This document shows positions 45,801-57,800 of a stretch of 64,000 nucleotides of DNA, in pieces. The DNA lies in contig CM041104.1 of assembly GCA_023079485.1 (NCBI GenBank), forward strand, positions 5,023,676-5,087,675. Direction: 5' to 3'. Origin of the DNA: Archilochus colubris. Taxonomy: Eukaryota; Chordata; Aves; Apodiformes; Trochilidae. How positions within the stretch are numbered: position 1 is the stretch's first letter; every line of letters starts with the position of its first letter. Position numbers and translations under genes: made by a program. The notes under the pieces were generated by a model that had not been told where the DNA came from, made no database searches, and saw nothing but the letters and a program-made list of their open reading frames with translations.

Positions 45801-48800
45801 AAGTGCTGGTGAGGGTAAACCTGGCATCAGCCATGCATCCTGGTCAGGAAAGGGGCCAAGAGCAGAAAAGCTGAGAGCAGTGGAGGTCCCAGGTGGGAGG
45901 AGCTGATCAGTGGAGATCTACTCAGTCCCTGTAACCTTGGCTTGGAAGGTTCATTGCAGCTAAAGTGTCATAGTCCATCCTGTCTGCTCAGGAGGTCTCA
46001 GCAGCTCCTGAGGAGCAGCAATTACTTTGATTGTTGACCTTTCCATTTAAAAGCACTCTTGGGTCATTCAGCAAGCACAACACACACTCTCGTACACGCG
46101 TGCAGGTGCAAACACCACATTTGACCCTTTTATTTCAACTCTTGCGAGGCTCCTGTCCTGTTACTGGTCTCCTCCAAGAGGACAGGGATGGCTCATGAAA
46201 ACACAGCCATGCCTCCTGTGAGAGCCTGGGGCCTCCTGCTTGGCACCATCCTCCCCATCTCCCCCCACCACCTCCTGCCTGTGCTCTGGGGAGTTAACCA
46301 GTGTCTGTGCTTGGTGAAAAGAGCATAGTGGTGAAAAGTGGCCTGGTGAAAGGGACCCAGGGAGAGTAGAAAGAATCTGAGCTGGCTTCTGCTGCTGAAG
46401 GGGGAGAGCTGGCAGATGTGAGCAAGGGAGCTATCAGAGAGAAAAATGCATGGCATGGAGAACACTGAAGACCACTTAGAAAGAGGGCAGCTTCCTGCAG
46501 TTGCGTGCTATCCAGCATTTGTGCTGACAGTTGAATTACTGGCAGTGATGGTCTTGCATTAAAAGCTGCCTCCTTGATGGTTAAAGCTTCTAGATGGATG
46601 AGCTGCACATGGTTCTGAATGACACTTTGAAAAATGTTTGGGGTTTTTTATGTCTCTCTTGGTGTTTGCAGGAGCTCTGGGCTGCAGATACCCTTCAGGT
46701 ACAGGAATTCATGTTCAACTTTCTGAGAGACCCTTTGAGGGAGATTGATGAGCCTTATTTCTCTTTGGATGAAGTAAGAAACCTTAAACGCTCGTGTGTA
46801 TGGAGTGGGGTGGAGTAGGGTGTGATGCCCTGAGCACGATGTGTGCTGCAGTGTGACAGCTCTGCTGTCTGTGTCCTCTCTGTGGGGTGACAGTGCTTAA
46901 AGGATTACAGCTCCTGTAAGCTGCATTGCTATAGGAGATGGATGTGGTGGGTCACCACATTGCACAAGAGCTGACTGGCAAAGAGAATGACTTCTGGGCT
47001 TTCTTCTTGTGCTGAATGTATGCAGCTGTGAGTGCTCATCAGGCAGTTCATTTGGAGGAGGAACAGAGCTGCATTTGGCCTAATGCCCTTTTGAGACATG
47101 GAAGTATCTTTTCAAAGCAAGAATTAAAAACTGGAGATGACCATGTCATTTTCAGTCTGGGCTATCTCCCATGCAAAGGGCCCCTGACTCATGTGGCCTT
47201 AGTGAGTTATTGGCTGCCTTGTAAATCACAAAATAAAATGTGGAGCAATTTATTTGTCTCCAGTTGGGTTCAAGTATTTGTGCCCAGATACCCGGCACAC
47301 TCAGAGGATGGGTGGCCATGCCTAACCTATGGTTACATGATGGATCATGTAGCTTGTGTGCTGTCTTGGCTGCCTCTGGTCAGTCTGTGCTGAGCTATGG
47401 AAAGAGTTGGCACCTGCTGGTACAGAGGGTGAGATGTGTGTGTAGCTAAACCACAGCACCCATCATTAACACATCTCTGTTTCTTCCTGAGCAGTTTCTC
47501 ACCTTCCTGTTTTCCAAAGAGAACAGCATCTGGAACTCTCAACTGGACATGGTGTATCCAGAGAACATGAACAACCCCCTCTCCCATTACTGGATCTCCT
47601 CCTCACACAACACGTAAGGACTTAGGGATGGCTCTCTCCATCTACCTGCAGTGTCCTCTTCTCCAGGGCCAGGCTGGGATTCTCCTGATTCTGCCTGAGC
47701 CCAGGGATGGGTCAAGTAGACTTCTCCAGGCTGTGTTCGGTATATCAGAAACTGTCATTTTGGTGCCTCAGTCTAATCTCCATCAGTGTTTAACCATCAG
47801 GGTTTTCCTCTGGTGCTGTCAACCACACACATCTGCACAGACTGGGCTTTCAGGCCCTGAGCTGTCACTGGCCATTTCTTACCATCAGCAGTGTCAACTT
47901 CCACAGCCTCCGAGAACAGGTGTGATAAAATCCTGGCAGGCTGAAACTGACCATTTGCCTTCTCTTCTGCTAGAAGAATCTTGCAGGAGCTGCTTTCTTT
48001 GCAGACAGGCTCTGTCTGTGCTCTCCATTCATGGGATGCAGTGGCAGCATCTTGGCCCAAATTTAAAGGACCAAAAGCCCTGGAGAGCAGACAGCAAGCT
48101 CCTGTCTGCCTGCAGGAGTTGGTCTAACCCTGCCCTGGGGCTGCTTCTGCTTGCTACAGGAGGCTCTTTGTAGCACCAAAGCCAATATCACTCTTTGAGT
48201 CTTATCTCAAGAGCCAGCAGCAAGGCCAGACCTCAAGACCTCGCAGCCCCCACAGCAGAGCTTAAGCCCTGGGGAGGACGGAAGGTCCAGGAGGATGTCA
48301 CTGTCCCCATTCCTTGCGTGCCAGAGGCAGGGCCGCCATGTCCCAGCAGACATCCGTGCCCACCATGAGCCTGTGGCTTTGCTGATGTCTTCTCTCACCT
48401 GCAAGGTACCTGACGGGGGATCAGTTCTCGAGCGAGTCCTCGCTGGAGGCGTATGCCCGCTGCCTGCGCATGGGCTGCCGCTGCATCGAACGTGAGTACC
48501 TCGGGACACAGCCCCTGTCACCATCGTCGTGATAGCTCCTGGGGGTCAGGGATGGCTTTGTTTGCAGGGCTGAAGGTTGATGTGACAGTTGTCAGCCTGA
48601 TTGTCAGCTGAGGTTGTTGGATTTGTGGACCTGGGTGGTGCATGCCCGAGTTTTCTGTCCCTCAGGAAGATCTGGGCTGTCACCTGAGTCCTTTACTGCA
48701 TGGTTCCCAGCAGTGCTTAGTTCATTCGGTCCCATGGCCACATCTCGCCCATTTTCTGGCCTTTGGTCTAAGTTTCCCATCTGGATCTCTTTCAGTGGAT

Positions 48801-51800
48801 TGCTGGGATGGTCCCGATGGCATGCCAGTCATCTACCATGGACACACCTTAACCACCAAGATCAAGTTCTCTGATGTCTTGGTCACTATCAAGGAGCATG
48901 CCTTTGTCACCTCTGAGTGAGTACAGCTGGGACCTGGACTTAAGCTAACAGAGCTGCCAGGACGGCAAAGAGAGGGGAGTCAAGGCTGTAGAAAAGTGAA
49001 GCCCACCTTTATCCAGAGGTCCAGTGCACAAGACCACTCATCTGCAGTTTGGTGGGAAGCAATCACATTGTTGTGGCTCCCAGCCAAATGGAGATTTCTA
49101 CCAGAAAAAAGTTGTGGGAGGGAAGACTTTGGGTAAAGCTCAGTAGTCTGACAGTCCTTCTCCACATTCTGCATTGCCAGCAGTTGTGGGGATGCCTTGC
49201 TGTAAGTGAATACTCAAGCCAGATTGCTGTCTATTCAAACTGTTCTTTGAGGGCACAGGGGGCAGGTTTTGAAATGGAGCTCAAAGTTCCATCCAGGCAC
49301 TGTGCTGGTTCTGATAGCTCTTTTTCTTCTCCCAGTTTCCCTGTCATTCTGTCCATTGAGGATCACTGCAGCATTGCTCAGCAGAGGAACATGGCTCAGA
49401 ATTTCAAGAAGGTCTTTGGTGATATGCTGTTGACCAAACCAGTAGATATTTCTGCCGATGGCCTTCCATCTCCAAACCAGCTCAAGAGGAAAATTCTTAT
49501 CAAGGTGAACTTCCTTTCCCAGCACTGCTCCTGAGTGGAGAGAAGGGGGCAGAGGGGTGAGGGTGTTTGGACCAAGGGTGGCTGCTTACCTCTGGAATGG
49601 GTTGGTTGGCAGTGCAGGGTTGGAAGTGGAGATCTGATGCTAAAAAGAGATAGAGACAAAGAATTCTCTTACTTCAGAGGAGCTGCTGGGAAATCAGCTC
49701 AGCAGCTGGATGCTGCCTTTTTTGAGATCTTGGGGGATATTGGTACTTCTGATGCAGGAATTGCCTCTGGGAATAAAGGGTGGGATTTCAGTGCCATTTG
49801 GTGATCTCTGTGGCGTAGGTCTTACCTTGGCCCCTTTAGTCTGGAGGAACCTGGAGACGTAGGGTTGAAATCCAGGCTGCTTTTTGGGTGCCTGCTCTCC
49901 TCAAGGTGCCTGACCCACTCCCATCCCACAGCACAAGAAGCTGGCAGAGGGCAGTGCCTATGAAGAGTTACCCACATCTGTAATGTATTCAGAGAATGAC
50001 ATCAGCAACTCCATCAAGAATGGGATCCTCTACCTGGAAGACCCCATCAATCACGTATGTCTCTGCACCACTGCCACCCTGCCCCAGCTCTGTGGGCTCT
50101 GTCAGTGACTCCGTAAGGCTGGTGGGATGCTGGAAGGAAGGGCTGTGATGCAATGGACCTAAGAGGCCCTTGGTCTGTGCTGTTTCTCAGGGGTCTCCAA
50201 AGGCTGGGGGAGATTTTATGCTAGCTCTCTCCTGTGCTCTTCCCTAGGCATCTCCTGTTGGCCCTTGTTAGAGGCAGAAGGCTGAGCTAGAGGGAGCTCT
50301 GGGCTGAGGCACTGCAGCTGCTCTTGTGTAATCTGGTGCTGCAGTAAGTTCTAGCCATGGCCTGCGGTTCTAGACCTGCCTCCTACCAAGTGCCCATGCA
50401 CTTAACACACCCAAAGGAGCATTCTGCTTTGTAGGGTGCTGAGCATTCATTCCACGGTGTGCCTTCCCTTACACACTGCCCACTGCTTCAGCTGCTTGGC
50501 TTTGCTGGGGCTCTGCCAGGCAAAGGCACAGGTTTGGCAAATAGGAAGGTGCAGTGGTGAAACCACCTCTGACATCTCTGGTCGCCCCCGTGCCGAATCC
50601 ATGCAGAGTGTTTTCTGTTGGCATCAATTTGCTCTTCATTTGGTCACCTCCTTCGAGTACATGTTGGGGTGTCTGCAGTGTGACCTCCAGTTGCTTGGTG
50701 TGTAAAACCTGTCACATGCTGGTTTTTTGCTACTGATAAATCTGTGCTTCGGATCTGGGGATGTCTTGGAAGCTCCTGTGACTCTTCTGAAATCAGTGTG
50801 CTGGTGACTCCCCTTCACAAACCTGATCCCCCCCTCACTGCTTGTGCTGACCAGGAAGGAATGATCCCATGGATGGGTGGTGGGCCAGCTTGGTGCTTCC
50901 TATGGGAGTCTCTTTGCCCAGAGTTTTTTTCCTTGCAGGAGTGGAATCCACATTACTTTGTCCTGACCAGCAGCAAGATCTATTACTCTGGGGAGACAAC
51001 CAATGACCAAGGAAATGAGGATGAAGAAGAGCAAAAGGAGGTGAGGGGTCCCTTGTGTGACTCCAGGGGAGTTGTTCCCCTGGAGAAAGGACTTGGCTAC
51101 CCAAGGGGCTGAGCCCATCCATGCCATCTGACTTCAGGGGGAGATCCTGTGCTGGGGTGAGAGGCTTCCCAGTCCTGGTTGTCAGTCCCCTGAGCAGAGC
51201 AGGCTCCAGCCCCACGAGCCTGTCCTCAGTAACCCACACTGGTGGGTTTTCCCCCTGCCAGGTGAGCAACAGCATGGAGCTTCACTCCACAGAGAAGTGG
51301 TTTCATGGGAAGCTGGGAGCAGGCCGGGATGGGCGGCACATCGCGGAGCGGCTGCTGACCGAGTACTGCATCGAGACGGGGGCCCCCGATGGCTCCTTCC
51401 TCGTCAGAGAGAGCGAGACCTTTGTTGGAGATTACACCCTCTCCTTCTGGTGAGGACCACAGGCACCAGCCCGCTGCTCTGTGTCTCTCCTGGGGCAGAC
51501 TTCATCTTGACTCCATCTTCAGTGGTGGGGTCCCGTTCCTCAATGGGCCACAAGCAGGTTTCTCTCCTTGTTCTGTGCCTCAGCATCATATCAACTCACT
51601 GTCCCAGTGCAGAAGGGTCGGGTTCCTTGGGACCATTGCATGAAAGGTCTCTTGTGGGGCAGAAATGCTTCATCCAGCCTGGAGCTGATGCAAAATGTCC
51701 ATTGACAGCTCTGGTTTACCCCCTGCCTATTCCACAGGCGCAATGGGAAAGTGCAGCACTGCCGCATCCACTCGAGGCAGGATGCTGGCAGCCCCAAATT

Positions 51801-54800
51801 CTTCCTGACGGACAACCTGGTGTTCGACAGCCTCTACGACCTCATCACCCACTACCAGGAAGTGCCACTGAGGTGCAACGAGTTTGAGATGAGGCTGACA
51901 GAGCCAGTGCCACAGACCAATGCTCATGAGAGCAAAGAGTGAGTGTGTGTTTGGGGAGTGTGGGTTGTGTCGATGGGAAACCCTCCCAGGTCTTTGGAGT
52001 AATTCCTTCCTTGTTGGGGTTCTGGTCACTGATAGCTCCCCGTGGGGCTCTGGTCACAGCAGCCATGCTGGCCAGCTCTGTTGTTGATGGAGCTGGTTAT
52101 CCTGGGGGATCAGTGTAGAGAAAGGAGGCACTGAGCTTGTCTGAGATTCCCTTGCTTATGCTGCATATCCCCAAGTGTCTCTGTTCCTGCCTGTCCCACA
52201 GAAAGGAGCAGACAGCCCTGTTATGTATACAATGATCTCGGCTCCCTGTCCTCCTTTTGGGGATTCAGGCAGCCTTCTGTGGGCTGGAGGGTAACCATGT
52301 GGTATGTCAGAGATGTGGGGTGAGCTGGATTTGTGGAGACCTGTGCACAGTGATGTGTCTTTCCTTAAAGGTGGTACCATGCCAACCTCACCCGTGCCCA
52401 GGCTGAGCACATGCTGATGCGGGTGCCGCGCGATGGAGCCTTCCTGGTGCGCAAGAGGAGTGAGCCCAGCTCCTATGCCATCTCCTTCCGGTGTGTCCCC
52501 AGGGGAAGGGTGGTGGGTTGGGATGCTGCAGTGGGTGAAGGAGCGGGAGAAGGGCTGAGAGCCTGCCATGAGCCCTCCTGGAGCTCTTCTTCTTCCAGGA
52601 TGGCCCTGGGTAAACCATACAGCCCTATGAGAGCCTTTATGATGCTGCTTCTCCTCCCTGTGCTCAGCCCAAGGGCAACTTTTGCTTGGATGTCTTTATT
52701 TGGGCAGAAATCTTCTTTTGCCAGGTGCCAAGTGGCTTTTCTCTGTCTTTCCACCTGCCAGGGCGGAAGGGAAGATCAAACACTGCCGAGTACAGCAGGA
52801 GGGCCAGACCGTGCTGCTTGGCAACTCTGAGTTTGAGAGCCTGGTGGACTTGATCAGCTACTATGAAAAGCACCCCCTGTACCGCAAGATGAAGCTGAGG
52901 TACCCCATCAATGAGGAGACACTGGAGAAGATAGGGACAGCGGTGAGTGGGGGTGGTGGTTGGAAGTGCTAAGCCAAATGAAGATGGACGGGTCTGTTTT
53001 GAGCTGGCGCTTTGAAATGGGTGTTGTGTCAACCATCTCTCTGCTCCACCATCCACACCTCACAGGGCTTCATGCCCTGTTGGAAACACCTATTGGCTTG
53101 ACTGAGGTTACTTGCTGCCCCTCTGACCCAGGTCAGCAAGGGGTGTGGGCTTGGGTATCTGTTTGCTGTGTGCAGCATTGTCCTTGGTCCTGTGCCATCC
53201 TTGGGGTGTTCTGTCTACCTCCCTCAGGGTGGGAGACCTGTTCTCCTGCAGAACCACAGTTGTCACCACTGGCTCTTTGCTTTGGCAGGAACCTGACTAC
53301 GGAGCCCTTTACGAGGGACGTCATCCCGGGTTCTACGTGGAAGCCAACCCCATGCCCACCTTCAAGGTATGTTCTGACTTCTTGGAATGAAACAACTTGC
53401 AGAGCTTGAGGGTTTAGCAAGTGTCTCTTTCGTTTCCAAGAGCTATGCTATTTTGCACACTCATTTCTAGACTGTGCAGGGAGACACACTCTAGGCTGAG
53501 CCTGCAGTTTCCCAATCTGGGCTGCCTCTTGTTTGAACTCTCCAGACTAAACCCATCAGTGGTTACAGCCCAAAGGAAGGTGCTCATGCAGGGCCACACC
53601 AGACCTGTGGCCTCTGGTTTGGCATAAATGGAGACCTTCATTTGTTCCACAAGGGTCACTATGGGGAATGCAGCCTCTGGCAGCAGAGTTGGATGCTGCC
53701 TGCACATGGTGTGCCTCACTCAGCCCCCCACTACACACACATTTGCAGTGGGAGGTGATCTCTCAACCTGTTGGCTAATTTTCCATGTGTCCATCTGCTG
53801 CCTGGCCTCATGGGACCCCTCCTCATTGCAGTGTGCTGTTAAAGCCCTGTTTGACTACAAGGCACAGCGGGAGGATGAGCTCACCTTCACCAAAAATGCC
53901 ATCATCCAGAACGTGGAGAAACAGGAAGGAGGCTGGTGAGTTGATCCTGAGCCTTCTTTCTCCCTTGGCGACACAGTCAAACCTTGTTGTCACCATCTAC
54001 ACAAAGGACTGTCCCCTCTAAGGTTGGGCCTGTTTGGGGATTGCCCATGAGCTGCACAGCTCCAAAGGGAGGAGGCTTCACAAGCCCTAAAAGCAGATGG
54101 TGGAGGAACTGCCTGTTACCCGTGACCCCAAGTCAGGATGCTCTGGGGGACATCCCACGTTGGGTGCTGACCTTGCCCCTTCCTTCTCTTCCAGGTGGAG
54201 AGGAGATTATGGTGGCAAGAAGCAGTTATGGTTCCCTTCCAACTATGTAGAGGAAATCATTGGTCCCAGCAGCCTGGAGCCAGAGAGGGAGGTGAGGCTG
54301 TGCCTGGGAGGGGAGGTGGGGAGGAGGAGGTGTGTGCAACCCCTCGTGGTGGGCTGCACTGCCCACCACCATCCTGCCCACCACCATCTGCCTGTGCTTC
54401 ACTCCCTGCAGCAGCTGGATGAGAACAGCCCCTTGGGAGACCTGCTGGGAGGTGTCCTGGATGTGCCCTCCTGCCAGATCGGTGAGTGCCAGGGGCTGTG
54501 GAGGACTGAAAGGTGTTACAGCTGGTCATGGGTCTTCTGGGCTGAAGGGCTTTGGTCTCCATTTGTCTTGAGGCACTCCTGTGTCTGCTGCAAGTGAACA
54601 TCAGTCCATGGTGTGTGTCTGCCATGTGGGCACATTGCAGTGCTGGTCCTGGCACAGAGAGTGCCTTGGGACTGGGGCTCAGGCGTGTCCCTGCAGCCTA
54701 TCTTGTGCTCCATGTGGCTGTTCCCACCTGGGTGCTTCAGGGCACAGAACTAGGAAGATGTACGAAAGGGGGAAAGATGGAGAAATGGAAAGAAGATGCA

Positions 54801-57800
54801 GAAACGGAAGGAATAGGGCGTATAAAGGCCCCACAAGGCTTCTCAGCTCCCTCAAGATATGCTGCATACTCACCTGTTGCCTTTTGGGCTCCATTTGTTG
54901 CCTTCATTGACCAGAAATGGGAACTTCTCTTAGCTGAAGAGATCCAGGGAAGCCATGAGAGTGCCTTAGTGTCTCTTCCCTCCTTTCCTCCATCTGTGGT
55001 GTGAAGAACTTGGCTCAGCATCTGCCTGTGACCTTGCCCTCTGCTTCTTCTCCCCACACAGCCATCCGCCCCGAGGGGAAGAACAACCGCCTCTTCGTCT
55101 TCTCCATTAGCATGGCCTCTGTGTCACGCCTGTCCCTTGATGTGGCAGCTGATACACACGAGGACTTGCTGGACTGGGTGAAGAAGATCCGGGAGGCAGC
55201 CCAGACAGCTGATGCACGGGTGAGTCTGGAGAGCCCTTGGTAGGGGAGACATCTTGCCAAAGCCTGGATTTTCCAGGAACCGAGGAGCAGATGGAGGCTG
55301 GTGGGGGGAGTGGTGAGATGTCAGCCTGTGACAACTGGCAGAGCAGTTGCAAAGATGATAAAGCCAGAGTAATCATTGATAATATAGCAAAAGGGTGGTG
55401 GGCATGCATTGTGGCTTGAGAGGTTCAGGCTGGATGTCTGGGGAGCCTGGTCCATCCAGGAGATGGGGGAACTCCACCCATGGAGGGTGGCAAGGGTCAG
55501 CTGCAAGGCCACAGCTGCCCTGTGGTGGTACTGGTTGGTGCCAGTCCTTCTCCAGGCAGATGGTAGGACCCAGTAAGGACCCCATTTCACTGCTGTTCTT
55601 GTGGTGTCCATGCAGACCCAGCAGATCAGCATGGGCAGGAGCTGCCACTCCAGGCCACTGACCACTGTTGGTCAGTTGGGTTATGCAGTGCCACAGCTCC
55701 CACCTGCCCCTGACATCTCTCCCTTTCTTGGCAGCTCTCCGAAGGGAAGATGATGGAGAGGAGGAAGAAGATTGCCCTGGAGCTTTCAGAGCTGGTGGTC
55801 TATTGCCGACCTGTGCCCTTTGACGAAGAGAGTGAGCTTCTGCTGGTCTGGTGGCCACCACAGGCAGTCACCATGGCATTGCAGACCCCACGGTGTGCCC
55901 TGAGGTGCTGCTGTGCCTGGGTCTCAGCAGAGGGCAGGCATCCAAAGAAAGTTGGAAGCAGCTTAAATTTGAGCTCTGGAAATGGCATTCTCCAGAGGGT
56001 GGAAGTTCCCTTCCCCAGCCCTCTATTGTTGAGATGTCACCATCCAGAGCAGCTGCTGAGGGAGTGGGGCTGGGGAAAAACTGCCCCATCTCCCAGAGCA
56101 GTTTTGGTGCCTTCAGCCATCAGCGTTGGGCACCCAGCAAACACCCACCGGGTCAGAACAAGTTCTGCTCAGCCTTGATGGTGGCTGAGCCAAGGGGGAA
56201 GAGGGTGGCATCAGGAGCCTGGGCTGGTTGCAGTGTCTGGAAAGGGAACGTGTTCCTGCCTTACACTGTGCTGTCTCCTCCCAGAGATTGGCACAGAGAG
56301 GGCCTGTTACCGAGACATGTCCTCCTTCCCTGAGACCAAGGCAGAAAAATATGTCAACAAGATCAAGGGCAAGAAGTTCCTGCAGTACAACCGCCTGCAG
56401 CTCTCCCGCATCTACCCCAAGGGCCAGCGCCTTGACTCCTCCAACTATGACCCTCTGCCCATGTGGATCTGTGGCAGCCAGCTGGTAGCACTCAACTTCC
56501 AGACCCCAGGTAAGGAGAGCAGGCAGGGAAGGTGGGCAGGCTCCTGGGGTACTCGCTCTATGCCTCGTCTCAGTCATCCACCTGCACCCTGTCCTGGCAG
56601 ACAGGGCGTCTGGGAGGGTCTCTGTGTCAGGGAGCAGAACCTGGTGTTCATCCAGGCACTCAGGCTTACTCAGGGGGTTGTGGTGCCATGAGAACAAGAT
56701 GAAATGGAGAGGAAGGTGCGAGCTCTTCTGAAGTCCCTGGCATCAAGCAGAGTGGGCAGGGGATGTCCCAAAGGGGACACTGCAGTCCCAGCCTTGGGGC
56801 ACTGGCTGGTTGCAGGGTCTGTGTCAAGCTCACTGCTCTGCCCACCTTTCCCCAGTTCCCACTCCTGCTCCTGCCATGCAGTTCAGCTTTTTCCTGGTCT
56901 ATGCCAAACCCTGCTGTGAGTCCTTTCAGCCCACCCAACCCACCAGAAGACTACCTGCCTCTTTTTTCCTGCTGGCTTTTTCATTCTTTTTGTGAATTCA
57001 AGCATCTCATAGGGAGGTTTGGCAAATGCTAGAGCCAGCACAAGGAAAGCTGAAAGGAGAGGCTGGAAAAGGGGGTGACCCGTAGAGCACTGGGTAGTTG
57101 GGCAGATGGTACATGGCCATCCCACAGCCTCAGGACCTGCACAGACTGCAGTGAGGCCACGACACATGAGGCATTGCTGAGGGAAGGGCCAGGTCCCCTT
57201 TGTGAAGGGCTTCCCAAAGGGCACTGATAACCCAGGGTTATGGAAAGGGCTTTATGGCTTGTGGGAAGGGCAGCAGGGTCTCCTCCCTCCATCTCCTGCC
57301 TGTGCTCTCCAGACAAGCCCATGCAGATGAACCAGGCCTTGTTCATGTCCAGTGGGCAGTGTGGGTACGTCTTGCAGCCGACCAACATGCGGGATGACAT
57401 CTTCGACCCCTTCGACAAGAGCACCCTGCGAGGGGTGGAGCCCCTCTCCATCTCCATTGAGGTCAGTACCTCCTCCCAACCTGGAGATTCAGGTGGTTAT
57501 ACCCAGCTTAGGATGATGAAAGGGTTTTTACAGCTTCCTGGCCTGTCTGAAGCTGTTCCTCACCAACCCCCTCAGCCCCCTGCCTAAGAGATTCCTCCCC
57601 CAAGTGTCCCCTCGCCGGAGGGGGAGACCCATGGGTGCTGCCGAGGGAAGTGCCACCGACCTCCCTGGCACCTGGAGAGAAGTAGCAGAAGCATCCCTGA
57701 GTGCTCCCTCCAGGACCACTCCCACTCAGGGCCGGCAGGTGGCATCCATGAGCCACAAAGGTGGCATCCCCGTCCCTGAAACTTGGCCAGGATTGCCCGA

